Assembly: GCF_000469325.1 (NCBI RefSeq)
Contig: NZ_KI271589.1
Span: forward strand, 86,294 to 139,405
Source: Schleiferilactobacillus shenzhenensis LY-73
Lineage (GTDB): Bacteria > Bacillota > Bacilli > Lactobacillales > Lactobacillaceae
Reading direction: 5' to 3'
Length of the DNA stretch: 53,112 bases
Shown: positions 24,114 to 32,253 of the stretch, one piece after another
How positions within the stretch are numbered: the stretch's first letter is position 1
Layout: every line of letters begins with the position of its first letter
Notes under the pieces: generated by a model
The model's input: only the letters and a program-made list of their open reading frames with translations
The model's database searches: none
Told to the model about the DNA's origin: nothing
Made by a program: the position numbers and the translations under genes

Positions 24114-24725
24114 TTATTCATATTTTGCAAACACCCGCTGCAACAACCAGCTCTGCAAATAAGCTGTGCCGGCGAAACCCATCACCAGGACGATGATGGC
24201 TATCCAGTGATACTTAAAGGGAAGATAGAAGACCACAGCAATCATCAGTAAGAACATAACAACGGACTCCCATGCATTCCCGATGGCTAAGGTGACTGCG
24301 TTATGCAACACTTGCCCAATGGTTTCTTGATAGCGGCCCACCAGGGGGAAGATATACATGACGGTCAGAAACAAGATGGCATATAGTGCAATCACCGCCA
24401 CCATCAACGGAGAAGACGGCCCGACCACCTTCCCAATCCACCAATAGAACGCTATCATACCGGCGACGAGGCCCATCACTAGCCATCCCAGCACGCTTCC
24501 CTGCACCAGATTTTTCCGGTAAGCGTGCCAGAAACCCGGCGCCACTTGCACTGTACTTGGATCATCCAATTTAAGCGCCATGCCATACAATGCACTTAGT
24601 GAAGCACCAATCGTGACCACGGGTAAGCACCCAATCACAAACATCAAATTGAGTACCAGCAGCTGGTACATGCTTTGCAAAGTACGATAGGCTTTGCCAT
24701 CCAGTGCAAAAAAGCGAGCCATCAT
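24114..24725 (-). CDS. YesL-like DUF624 membrane protein
   Basis: A 203-aa membrane protein with five or six hydrophobic segments and the DUF624 pattern (LLVLNLMFVIGCLPVVTIGASLSALY in the first helices, then FWHAYRKNLVQGS). YesL-type genes commonly sit beside LplABC-like sugar ABC transporters; their function is unknown, perhaps in transporter assembly. ATG 24725 is preferred because AAGGAG is six bases upstream, while ATG 24731 abuts it. A hairpin with T-run lies between it and the binding-protein gene. Confidence 0.85.
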   Translation of the reverse strand: MMARFFALDGKAYRTLQSMYQLLVLNLMFVIGCLPVVTIGASLSALYGMALKLDDPSTVQVAPGFWHAYRKNLVQGSVLGWLVMGLVAGMIAFYWWIGKVVGPSSPLMVAVIALYAILFLTVMYIFPLVGRYQETIGQVLHNAVTLAIGNAWESVVMFLLMIAVVFYLPFKYHWIAIIVLVMGFAGTAYLQSWLLQRVFAKYE

Positions 24726-24745
24726 CTTCATCTCCTTGAAAGAAA

Positions 24746-24765
24746 AAGGACCGTTCTCGGCCCTT
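24746..24765 (-). terminator. Intra-operon terminator/attenuator
   Basis: On the minus strand AAGGGCCG-AGAA-CGGTCCTT is followed by TTTTC. It lies between the binding-protein gene and the YesL gene and would lower expression of YesL and the ROK kinase relative to the transporter. Confidence 0.65.
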
Positions 24766-24780
24766 CTTCTAGTATACAGC

Positions 24781-26415
24781 CTACTTCATATTCAGTTTCT
24801 TCATGTTGGCTTTGATATTCTTGTCCCGCGTTTGATTGATTTGGTCAATGCTGTTGGACTTCTCGAAATCCTTGTATTTCTTTACATTGGCATCAAACTC
24901 TGCCTTGGACTTTGCTCGAATGAGACTGACTAGTGTCGTGCTCCAATTGGTTTGAATGGCGGAGTACGCACGTGCTTCCTGGGTTCCCGGATCGGGTGCG
25001 ATATTCTCTGTCTTGAATTGCGGTGTCAGGTACTTCTGACCCCACTTCTGCATTTGCCAAATGGCCTTAACATAGGAATCTTTGTTCAAGGCCTTGTAAC
25101 GATCATGGCCAAACAGAATAAATTCGCCCATCCGGTACTGGTTCTGCCACTTATCTGGATCGTCCTGTTGTACCTTAGCGGCACTTGGTGTCCACTTGAC
25201 CATACCATTACCAGCATCTTCATAAGTCTTCCCTTTGATGCCGTAGTTGACCAGCATCTGCCCACGATCGCTCAAGAGATACTCGAAGACCTGAATTGCC
25301 TTTGCCGGGTTCTTGGTCTTGTTAGAAATGTAGTTAATCATCCAACCAGAGATCCCTGCTTGAGACAACGTAGGTTTCCGGCCTTCAGTGCTCTGGATAC
25401 CATCGACGGCCACATATTGGTCATCCGGATGCTTTGAAGCAAATGTTTGTAGGTTGATGCCGTGGTTAACATCGCTGCCCATCATGATCGTTGCGTATTT
25501 ACCGACGTTGACTTTTTCGTTGAAGGCATTGGAATCGTCGGTAAAGCTATCATCACTGATATTACCAGCGGCATGGACTTCACGGAAAGCATTCAACCAT
25601 TTCAGATAATCCGGGTCCATGTTCCGTGCATAGTATTTGTTGTCTTTGGTAACAATGGGCACACCCAGCATATCTTGAACAACGTTGTCCAGCGAACTAT
25701 TGGCGCCAGAGAAGTCGTTGAAACCGAAGGGCGTGAGATTCGGGAATTTGGCTTTGATAGCTGCCATGGCTTTTACAAAGCCTTCTGGTGTTGTAAAGTC
25801 TTGCTTGCCGATGGCTGCTAAGACATCCTTCCGAACAATAAAGGCGTCGCGAGGCGGAACCTTCCCTGACTTGTAGTCGGCCTCAGTATTCGAGTAGTCC
25901 GGATAACCGTATGTTTTGCCATCTTTCATCTTGTACCAATTTAAGGTGTCTTGACGGGCGACCTTGAAGAAATAGGGATCGTACTTCGTCGCTAAATCTT
26001 GTAACGGGTACGCCCATTGGCTGGCGGTCCGTGCAACTTTAGAGTTCGGGTCAAGAATTGTTACAACATCCGGCAACTTACCAGAAGCAAAGTACGTGTT
26101 CAGCTTAGTATCGTCCCCAGTGACAAACTTGATATTAACGTTCAAGTCTTTCTTGATTTGCTTGGTGATCATGTCCTTGCCAAAGGACTTATTCCACCAG
26201 TCGGCATTGACATACCACGTTAACGTGTTGTTCTTGCTTTTATCCGCTTTCCAAGCCGGCGTGTTCTTTGAAACTTTATAGGACACTTTGGGCAATTTGT
26301 CGCTGGTGCTGGATGAATTGGAACTGGATGAGCCGCACCCCGCGGCGATCAACATTGTTGCAGCTGCCATGGCCGCAATCGCGCCAATGCGCGCCAACCG
26401 TTTGGTAATACTCAC
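24781..26415 (-). CDS. Sugar ABC transporter substrate-binding lipoprotein (LplA-like)
   Basis: A 544-aa extracytoplasmic solute-binding protein. The signal peptide ends in the lipobox LIAAGC with Cys27, followed by a Ser-rich linker, so it is lipid-anchored outside the membrane. The mature protein has the LplA/YtcQ-type organisation used for complex oligosaccharides: TLTWYVNADWW, KLPDVVTILDPN, TYGYPDYSN. GTG 26415 is preferred over ATG 26424 because AAGGGAG is nine bases away from the GTG and abuts the ATG. It works with the two permeases upstream. Substrate unknown. Confidence 0.88.
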   Translation of the reverse strand: MSITKRLARIGAIAAMAAATMLIAAGCGSSSSNSSSTSDKLPKVSYKVSKNTPAWKADKSKNNTLTWYVNADWWNKSFGKDMITKQIKKDLNVNIKFVTGDDTKLNTYFASGKLPDVVTILDPNSKVARTASQWAYPLQDLATKYDPYFFKVARQDTLNWYKMKDGKTYGYPDYSNTEADYKSGKVPPRDAFIVRKDVLAAIGKQDFTTPEGFVKAMAAIKAKFPNLTPFGFNDFSGANSSLDNVVQDMLGVPIVTKDNKYYARNMDPDYLKWLNAFREVHAAGNISDDSFTDDSNAFNEKVNVGKYATIMMGSDVNHGINLQTFASKHPDDQYVAVDGIQSTEGRKPTLSQAGISGWMINYISNKTKNPAKAIQVFEYLLSDRGQMLVNYGIKGKTYEDAGNGMVKWTPSAAKVQQDDPDKWQNQYRMGEFILFGHDRYKALNKDSYVKAIWQMQKWGQKYLTPQFKTENIAPDPGTQEARAYSAIQTNWSTTLVSLIRAKSKAEFDANVKKYKDFEKSNSIDQINQTRDKNIKANMKKLNMK

Positions 26416-26456
26416 AATAAACATCTCCCTTAAACTTTTCCTTCAAAATAGACTGA

Positions 26457-27389
26457 CTATTCCTTCACAGCGCCAAGCATTGTGCCGCTGACGAAGTACC
26501 GTTGAACGAATGGATAAAGAATCAAGATGGGTAGAATCGTAATCATGATGGTCGCGAGCTGCACCCCCCTTGATGTGGTATTGATGGCGACTTGGGCTTT
26601 CAACCCGGTTGTACTTGCGGCTTGGGCTTGCACGATGATGTCATACAAACGCATCTGTAACGGATAAAGGCCTTCGTTGGTGACGTAAAGCTTCGTTGTC
26701 ATGAAGTCATTCCACTGCCAGACACCATTGAACAGTGCAATCGTCGCGAGCGCGGGCTTGGATAATGGTAAGATGATGCTCCAGAATACCCGAAAGTCAC
26801 TGGCACCATCAATTTTTGCTGATTCTTCCAGCGAATCCGGCACTTGCCGGAAGAAGTTCATTAGGATAATGACGTCGTAGTAGCTGAACAAGGACGGGAT
26901 AATATAGACCCAGAAAGTATTCAGCATCCCGAGTGACTTAATCAGCAGGTATGTTGGAATCATCCCACCCGAGAAAAACATCGTGATGATTCCCATTGTG
27001 GAATACAGCTTCCGCCCTCTCAGGCGGCGCTTACTCAACGGATATGCAACGATGGCGCAGAATAGCGTATGGGTAATGACCCCCACACCCGTTTTCGCCA
27101 CTGAAATGAAGAAGGCGCGCCACAAGCCAGGATCGCGGAACACCGCTCGATAATTATCCAGCGATAATTGTTGAGGCCAGAAAATAAAGTTGCCATTACT
27201 TAGGGCCGTCGAAGAAGCAAAGGACGAAATAACAATGTTCCACAACGGTACGACGATAATCAGGGTAAATAGAGTAAGGATGACGATGTTCACGACATTG
27301 AACACTCGCGTTCCTTTGGTCTCTCGCACCTTGGTGCCGGTTTTACGCTTGCCACCAAATGGCGACTTTTGCGCTGTATTTAATTCCAC
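26457..27389 (-). CDS. Sugar ABC transporter permease (LplC/YtcP-like)
   Basis: A 310-aa inner-membrane permease of the carbohydrate uptake family with six hydrophobic helices. The cytoplasmic EAA loop reads EESAKIDGASDFRVFWSIIL, the site that contacts the ATPase. Start is GTG 27389 behind AGGAGGTG. It follows the other permease by 13 bases. No ATP-binding subunit is encoded in the operon, so a shared MsmX-type ATPase from elsewhere is presumably used. Confidence 0.9.
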   Translation of the reverse strand: MELNTAQKSPFGGKRKTGTKVRETKGTRVFNVVNIVILTLFTLIIVVPLWNIVISSFASSTALSNGNFIFWPQQLSLDNYRAVFRDPGLWRAFFISVAKTGVGVITHTLFCAIVAYPLSKRRLRGRKLYSTMGIITMFFSGGMIPTYLLIKSLGMLNTFWVYIIPSLFSYYDVIILMNFFRQVPDSLEESAKIDGASDFRVFWSIILPLSKPALATIALFNGVWQWNDFMTTKLYVTNEGLYPLQMRLYDIIVQAQAASTTGLKAQVAINTTSRGVQLATIMITILPILILYPFVQRYFVSGTMLGAVKE

Positions 27390-27402
27390 TTAAGACACCT
27401 CC

Positions 27403-28356
27403 TCACAGGACCGATTGGTTGTCATTTAACTTCTTGGTGACCATGTTGGCAGCCACCAAGAGAATGACAGAAATGACTGAAACGCCCAAGCCGACGGCCG
27501 TTGCGTACGAAAAGTCGCCCTGGGTCAACCCTACTCGGTAAACGTATGAATTAATGACTTCAGCTCGAGGCTGGTTCTGGGAATTCATCAACACCAACGT
27601 TTGATCCAAGTTGGAGCCGAACAGCCCGGACACCGAAAGAATCAAGTTGAGAGAAATAATACTGCTGATTCCTGGCAACGTAATACTCCAAATTTGACGC
27701 AGCTTAGAGGCACCGTCCATCTCGGCTGCTTCATAGTATGTGGGATCAATACCGGCCATTGTGGCCAGGTACAAAATAGTGCCCCAACCGACTTCTTTCC
27801 AAACATCCGACCAGGCGGCAATATTCCAATACTTATTGGCATCCAGCATATAATTTGCATGAGACCCGATACCCAGCAAACCAAGGAACTGGTTGATCAA
27901 GCCGTTGGAAGACATCCAGTTAATCAACATACCACCAAGGATGATCCATGAAAGAAAGTGAGGCAGATACGTAATTGTCTGGACAATCTTCTTGAACGGC
28001 AACCAGTTGACCTCGTAAATCATGATGGCTAAGGCGATAGGCAAGAAGAACTCGATGGTGAGCTTAATTGCACTGATGCCCACCGTGTTCCAGACTGCCT
28101 GCCAGAAGTACTTGTCATTCATAATGGTCTGGAAATTCTGCCACCCATTCCACTTAGCACCAGCAATCGTGTCGGTCACAGAGTAACTTTTGAACGCAAG
28201 AGTCAACCCGTAAATGGGAATAAAATTGAATACGATCATGAAAATGACACCCGGCAGCATCATGGATTGCATTTGCCACTGCGAACGAAAATCAGCAAAC
28301 CATGTTTTCATCCGACTGCTGACACTCCGTTTTCTCCCCGCAGGAATTGAATTCAT
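27403..28356 (-). CDS. Sugar ABC transporter permease (LplB/YtcO-like)
   Basis: A 317-aa permease, first structural gene of the transporter operon. A basic N-terminus precedes six hydrophobic helices; the EAA loop reads YYEAAEMDGASKLRQIWSIT. MLPGVIFMIVFNFIPIYGL is typical of the LplB branch. ATG 28356 has GAGGGG nine bases upstream, while an in-frame GTG at 28365 lies too close. The operator-like palindrome 28383-28396 is directly upstream. Confidence 0.9.
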   Translation of the reverse strand: MNSIPAGRKRSVSSRMKTWFADFRSQWQMQSMMLPGVIFMIVFNFIPIYGLTLAFKSYSVTDTIAGAKWNGWQNFQTIMNDKYFWQAVWNTVGISAIKLTIEFFLPIALAIMIYEVNWLPFKKIVQTITYLPHFLSWIILGGMLINWMSSNGLINQFLGLLGIGSHANYMLDANKYWNIAAWSDVWKEVGWGTILYLATMAGIDPTYYEAAEMDGASKLRQIWSITLPGISSIISLNLILSVSGLFGSNLDQTLVLMNSQNQPRAEVINSYVYRVGLTQGDFSYATAVGLGVSVISVILLVAANMVTKKLNDNQSVL

Positions 28357-28382
28357 TCTGGACACCCCTCTTTTGTGCTGAC

Positions 28383-28396
28383 TAAAAACGTTTTTA
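28383..28396. promoter_or_regulatory. LacI-family operator copy 1
   Basis: TAAAAACGTTTTTA, a perfect 14-bp palindrome with the central CG typical of LacI-family sites, between the lacI-type gene and the first permease gene. Confidence 0.75.
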
Positions 28397-28410
28397 TTTT
28401 GGAAGAAAAA

Positions 28411-29406
28411 TTATTGTTTGATTGCTGTTGAGTCTCGCACAATCATTTGCCCATCCAAGACAACCATCTGTCCCTTGGCATCTTCTGCAATCATACTTAC
28501 TAACTGCTTTACAGTAATAACACCTTGTCTGCCAATTGGATTCCTGGTTGTTGTTAGGGATGGTTGGAAATAGCGAGCGATCTCAACATCATCAAAACCG
28601 ATGACGCTAACGTCTTGAGGAACATTGATGCCGTTCTCTTTAAGTGCGCGCATGGCCCCAATTGCGGAAATATCGTTACCAGCCAGAATACCGTCCACGA
28701 CATCTTCTGGGTGGAGGTTGATGAACCGACGCATCTCACTGTACGATGTCGGTTCTTCAAACAAACCAGGCAGAATAAGGGAGCGGTTGACCGGAATCCC
28801 GTACTTCTGTAAAGCATCTTCGTATCCCCGCTGTCGTTCGTTACTATCGAAGTTGTCCGGATACCCTGCAAGGTAAACAATTTTCCGCCTGCCCAGGCTG
28901 ATGAGATACGCTGTTGCATCGAACGCTTCTTTGTACGAATTGAACGTAATACTGCTGATTTTGTCACCGGTCTTCGGTCGATCCAGGAAAACGGCAGGGA
29001 TTCGATGGTGTTCGATCATCTTCGCGTCATTTTCAGTAATTCGGCTTTCAAACACAATCACACCGTCGACGACATTGCCGAACAGATAATTCTGGATGGT
29101 ATCGTGGCGTTTCGTCACGAATACGTTCAATCCGTACCCGAGACTGTCAGCTGTGCGCGCAATGGACTCAATCAATGTGTAGAAGTACGGGCCAGAAACA
29201 CTATTTGTAAAGAAACCTAGCATATTCGTCTGCCCTGACTTCAACTGCTTTCCAAGAAGGTTAGGCACATAGTTCAATTCTTTGGCGGCAGCGATGACTT
29301 TCATCTTCGTCTCTTGCTTCACCACATCGACACCATTCAGTGCTTTCGATACGGTTGCAATAGATACTCCCGCAGCTTTCGCCACATCTCGAATTGTCGG
29401 CTTCGT
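28411..29406 (-). CDS. LacI-family regulator with apparent ACG start
   Basis: A LacI-type repressor of about 331 aa. The N-terminal helix-turn-helix reads TIRDVAKAAGVSIATVSKAL and the rest is the periplasmic-binding-like effector domain (VDGVIVFESRI, ILAGNDISAIGAMRALKENG, VSVIGFDDVEIARYFQP). The expected initiator before KPTIRDV is ACG (29406-29404), one transition from ATG, correctly spaced from AAGGGGG. The only standard start is GTG 29385, which would remove the first seven residues and cut into helix 1. Three copies of a perfect palindrome around the operon indicate autoregulation. The gene heads the ABC/YesL/ROK operon. Confidence 0.85.
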   Translation of the reverse strand, partial: TKPTIRDVAKAAGVSIATVSKALNGVDVVKQETKMKVIAAAKELNYVPNLLGKQLKSGQTNMLGFFTNSVSGPYFYTLIESIARTADSLGYGLNVFVTKRHDTIQNYLFGNVVDGVIVFESRITENDAKMIEHHRIPAVFLDRPKTGDKISSITFNSYKEAFDATAYLISLGRRKIVYLAGYPDNFDSNERQRGYEDALQKYGIPVNRSLILPGLFEEPTSYSEMRRFINLHPEDVVDGILAGNDISAIGAMRALKENGINVPQDVSVIGFDDVEIARYFQPSLTTTRNPIGRQGVITVKQLVSMIAEDAKGQMVVLDGQMIVRDSTAIKQ

Positions 29407-29420
29407 GTCCCACGCCCCCT

Positions 29421-29434
29421 TAAAAACGTTTTTA
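29421..29434. promoter_or_regulatory. LacI-family operator copy 2 (at the transcription start)
   Basis: TAAAAACGTTTTTA directly downstream of the -10 box of the lacI-type promoter, covering roughly +3 to +16, where binding would repress. Confidence 0.8.
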
Positions 29435-29442
29435 CACTTTGT

Positions 29443-29471
29443 AGAATACCATCACTGTCCGTTGAATGCAA
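29443..29471 (-). promoter_or_regulatory. Promoter of the LacI/ABC operon
   Basis: On the minus strand TTGCAT (29471-29466), a 17-bp spacer ending in TGG and TATTCT (29448-29443). Good spacing and an extended -10 element. Confidence 0.65.
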
Positions 29472-29611
29472 CCGGTTACTTAATAGAAACATGTTCCTTT
29501 CTATGTATCATCACCATCTAACATATCAGTATTTTACTAAACTTTTTTACTTAATGTCATGGAATTGGTGACCCAAACAATGTTAATATCCCGGATACCG
29601 CCCGTTGGAGG

Positions 29612-29625
29612 TAAAAACGTTTTTA
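29612..29625. promoter_or_regulatory. LacI-family operator copy 3 (auxiliary)
   Basis: A third identical TAAAAACGTTTTTA, 191 bp from copy 2 and upstream of the promoter. Its position, with no gene start nearby, suits an auxiliary operator for repression looping. Confidence 0.65.
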
Positions 29626-29643
29626 CTAAACCCAACAAAAACA

Positions 29644-29671
29644 ACAGCACCCCTCTCTCGAGAAGTGCTGT
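29644..29671 (-). terminator. Terminator after the SDR gene
   Basis: Minus strand ACAGCAC...GTGCTGT with an inner CTCTCGAGAG-like region, followed by TGTTTTTG. Confidence 0.75.
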
Positions 29672-29686
29672 CTCTCCTACCCAAAT

Positions 29687-30454
29687 TTACAGAGCCGTCC
29701 ACCCGCCATCAGCCACCAGCACCGATCCATTCACGAACTTGGCCTCATCCGACACCAAGTACAATGCCGCGTCGGCCATGTCCTCGCCAGAGCCCTGCGG
29801 TGACTCAAAGCCGCCGGACGCTTGCAGTGCTTTTTGGCCCACTGGATCAGGATCCGTGATGGTCGCCCCAATATTGGTGACGACAGAACCAGGGGCTAAG
29901 ACATTGGCCCGGACCTTGCCCTTAACACCGTAAGTGGCCGCAATGTTTCGGGTCAGGCCAATAACAGCGTGCTTCGAAGTGACATACGCCGCCCCGCCGC
30001 GGCCGCCGAAGAAGCCGCCGACGGAACTGATATTCAGGATCACCCCGCCGTTTTCTTGGGCTTCCATGATCGGCACGGCTTCCCGGCAGGACCAAAACGG
30101 TGCATAGAGGTTGATTTTGAGTACTTTGTCCCAGGATTCATCCGTTGCTGACACGACCGTCTTGAAGTTGTCTACGATACCGGCATTATTGACAAGGATG
30201 TCCAAGTGGCCGAATTCTGTCTCAGCTCGGTGCACCAGGGCCTTCACGGCAGCTTCGTCGCTGACGTCGGTAACATCGCCGACCGCTTTGCCGCCGGCAG
30301 CGGTGATGGCATCGACCGTGGCTTGAACACCGGCTTCGTCCCGGTCACTGACCAGGACCTGGGCCCCTTCCTGAGCAAAGCGCAAGGCCATGGCCTTCCC
30401 CATCCCATTGCCGGACCCCGTAATGATTGCTGTTTTACCTGCTAAACGCGCCAT
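29687..30454 (-). CDS. Short-chain dehydrogenase/reductase
   Basis: A 255-aa classical SDR oxidoreductase using NAD(P)H. The cofactor motif is TGSGNGMG, NNAG follows in strand 4, the catalytic serine lies in NISSVGG and the Tyr/Lys pair in YVTSK. The C-terminal GSVLVADGGWTAL is typical of the family. ATG 30454 has GGAGA upstream. Substrate (alcohol, ketone or acyl chain) cannot be told. A terminator separates it from the lacI-type promoter region. Confidence 0.9.
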   Translation of the reverse strand: MARLAGKTAIITGSGNGMGKAMALRFAQEGAQVLVSDRDEAGVQATVDAITAAGGKAVGDVTDVSDEAAVKALVHRAETEFGHLDILVNNAGIVDNFKTVVSATDESWDKVLKINLYAPFWSCREAVPIMEAQENGGVILNISSVGGFFGGRGGAAYVTSKHAVIGLTRNIAATYGVKGKVRANVLAPGSVVTNIGATITDPDPVGQKALQASGGFESPQGSGEDMADAALYLVSDEAKFVNGSVLVADGGWTAL

Positions 30455-30541
30455 ATTGAATCGTCTCCTTTTCAAGTGATTAGAATCACAATCTACAATT
30501 CTATTATACCGAGTTGGAGACAGGCTTGGCTAGCAGAATGC

Positions 30542-31951
30542 TTAAGCGGTTTCAGAGCGGCGGCGATACAGCAGCAGACCGCCAATCAGCAGCACGGCGG
30601 TGCCAATCAACGCCACCGCCCACCAGTAGCTGAAGTGCATGGCGTTCACGAACCAGTCTGGGTGTGCATGGGGATAGGCTATCACCCGGGTGCCTGCTTG
30701 CCGGGACATGCCCCAATACAGCAGCGAAGTCGCCAGCGACAGTCCCAAGGCCATCCCGATATTTCTCCCTAAGGCGGCCATTGCCCCGGCGATGCCCTGG
30801 TACTCCGGACCAGCCCCGCCCATGATCATCGGGTTGTTCTGGAAGGCGCCGTTGGCCACCCCGAACATGGCCAGACCGACGATCAGCCACCCCAGCGGTG
30901 TTGTCGGGCTGGCCCAGAGGAACAGTCCGAGGGGAATGAAGAAAATAAACAAGGCGTAGAACGATACCTTCTCCGCCCCGATGTGGTCGCTGATGATCCC
31001 ACCGGTGGGGGCGCTGACCATATTCAACAGCGGCACCGCCATCAAGATCACGCCAGCGGTGGCCGACGAGAGCGCCAGTGTTTCTTGCAGGTAAAAGGGC
31101 ATGATCACATTGTTAAAGTAGCCGACCATATAAACCAGCATCGCCGAGATAATGCCCAGCGTGAATCCTGGCGAGCGGAAGATGCCCAGAGCAATGAGCG
31201 GGCTGGCCACCCGTCGTTCAATCACAATAAACGCGACGAGCAGAGCGGCGGCCAGGGCAAAGAGCACCAGCACGCCCGGATGCGTGAAGCCGGCCGCCTG
31301 CCCCCAGTAGATGGCAATGAAGAAACTGACGATGGTCAGGGCAAAAGTACCATATCCCGGCCAGTCCACCTGGATGGCGGACCAATTGACCGGATCGTGG
31401 GGATAGATCCGGTAACCGACGAAGAACGCGATGATGCCGATGGGCACGTTAATGAAGAAAATCCAGTGCCAGCTGGCGACCGCGAGAATTAAACCGCCGA
31501 TGCCCGGCCCGGCAATATTGCCAATTTGGACAAACGTGCTGTTCAACCCCAGCGCCCGGCCGTGTTCGTTCATCGGAAAGGCTTCCGTGATGATGCCAAA
31601 GTTGGCGGACATCACCATGGCGGCGCCTAATGCTTGGAACAGGCGGGCGCCGAGCAGCAGCGGCAAGCTCCCGCTCAAGCCGCAGGCCAATGACCCGGCA
31701 ACAAAGACCAGCGTACCTGTTTGAAATACCGGGATGCGGCCAATCTGATCGGCGAGCCGGCCAAAGAAAATCAGCAGCGCGCAAATCGCCACCAGGTACA
31801 CCGACACCACCCATTCAGCTTGGTTCATTGGTACCCCCAATTCCCGCGAGATATGGGGAATGGCAATATTGACCACGCTGGCGTCCAGCGTCGACATGAA
31901 CGACACCATTGAGGTCGCAAATAACATGATCCAGCGGGACCGCTGTTCCAC
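30542..31951 (-). CDS. DHA2-family MFS drug exporter (EmrB/QacA-like)
   Basis: A 469-aa multidrug-type major facilitator with about 14 hydrophobic segments. STLDASVVNIAIPHISRELG is the signature of helix 1 in the DHA2 family, and FGRLADQIGRIPVFQTG is motif A. GTG 31951 was chosen because AAAGGA lies nine bases upstream; the GTG at 31960 is directly adjacent to it. The start codon lies inside a perfect parS sequence, and the 5' leader is strongly structured. Likely proton-driven efflux of toxic organic compounds. Confidence 0.88.
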   Translation of the reverse strand: MEQRSRWIMLFATSMVSFMSTLDASVVNIAIPHISRELGVPMNQAEWVVSVYLVAICALLIFFGRLADQIGRIPVFQTGTLVFVAGSLACGLSGSLPLLLGARLFQALGAAMVMSANFGIITEAFPMNEHGRALGLNSTFVQIGNIAGPGIGGLILAVASWHWIFFINVPIGIIAFFVGYRIYPHDPVNWSAIQVDWPGYGTFALTIVSFFIAIYWGQAAGFTHPGVLVLFALAAALLVAFIVIERRVASPLIALGIFRSPGFTLGIISAMLVYMVGYFNNVIMPFYLQETLALSSATAGVILMAVPLLNMVSAPTGGIISDHIGAEKVSFYALFIFFIPLGLFLWASPTTPLGWLIVGLAMFGVANGAFQNNPMIMGGAGPEYQGIAGAMAALGRNIGMALGLSLATSLLYWGMSRQAGTRVIAYPHAHPDWFVNAMHFSYWWAVALIGTAVLLIGGLLLYRRRSETA

Positions 31952-31959
31952 GTGAAACA
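31944..31959. promoter_or_regulatory. parS chromosome-partition site (ParB/Spo0J binding)
   Basis: TGTTCCACGTGAAACA is a perfect match to the conserved 16-bp parS consensus of Gram-positive chromosomes. ParB loads here as a CTP-dependent clamp and recruits SMC. The site overlaps the start codon and first codons of the MFS exporter gene. parS sites cluster near the replication origin, so the window is probably origin-proximal. Confidence 0.85.
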
Positions 31960-31965
31960 CTCCTT

Positions 31966-32200
31966 TACTTGACTTTGATTAGAAAATGGCTGAGCGCCGC
32001 AAGAAATCTTGTTGGGAACGGATTGGTGGCCGGGGCAATCTGCCCGTTGCCCCTCCCTGCCACCGAGCGGGCTGAACAAAGTCTAAGGACCGTACCGTCA
32101 AAACCAAACTGCGGGTTATTCGGCTGTCCGGGCACTTAGCCCGGATAGCCCATCTGCTCAGCGTCGTCTTCTCCTCGCTATCATTTTTCACTCATCTAGG
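31966..32200 (-). other. Structured 5' leader of the MFS exporter
   Basis: A stretch of about 235 bases without a supported gene. Two strong hairpins are present: GGCTGTCCGGGC (32122-32133) with GCCCGGATAGCC (32139-32150), and GGGGCAA (32032-32038) with TTGCCCC (32047-32053). An open frame on the minus strand (about 70 codons from 32191) has no protein-like features. A cis-acting RNA or attenuator controlling the exporter is possible; no known riboswitch class was recognised. Confidence 0.35.
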
Positions 32201-32253
32201 CTATGATAGCCCTACACCATATTTCTACATTGTACAACGAAAGGAGTTTCATC

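Noticed and set aside
31979-32191. 70-codon minus-strand frame in the MFS leader
   Set aside because: No ribosome binding site at the start and no protein-like pattern; the sequence is better explained as structured leader RNA.
31966-32200. T-box or known riboswitch before the MFS exporter
   Set aside because: The T-box GGGTGGNACCGCG element is missing and no ligand-binding core of a known class was recognised.
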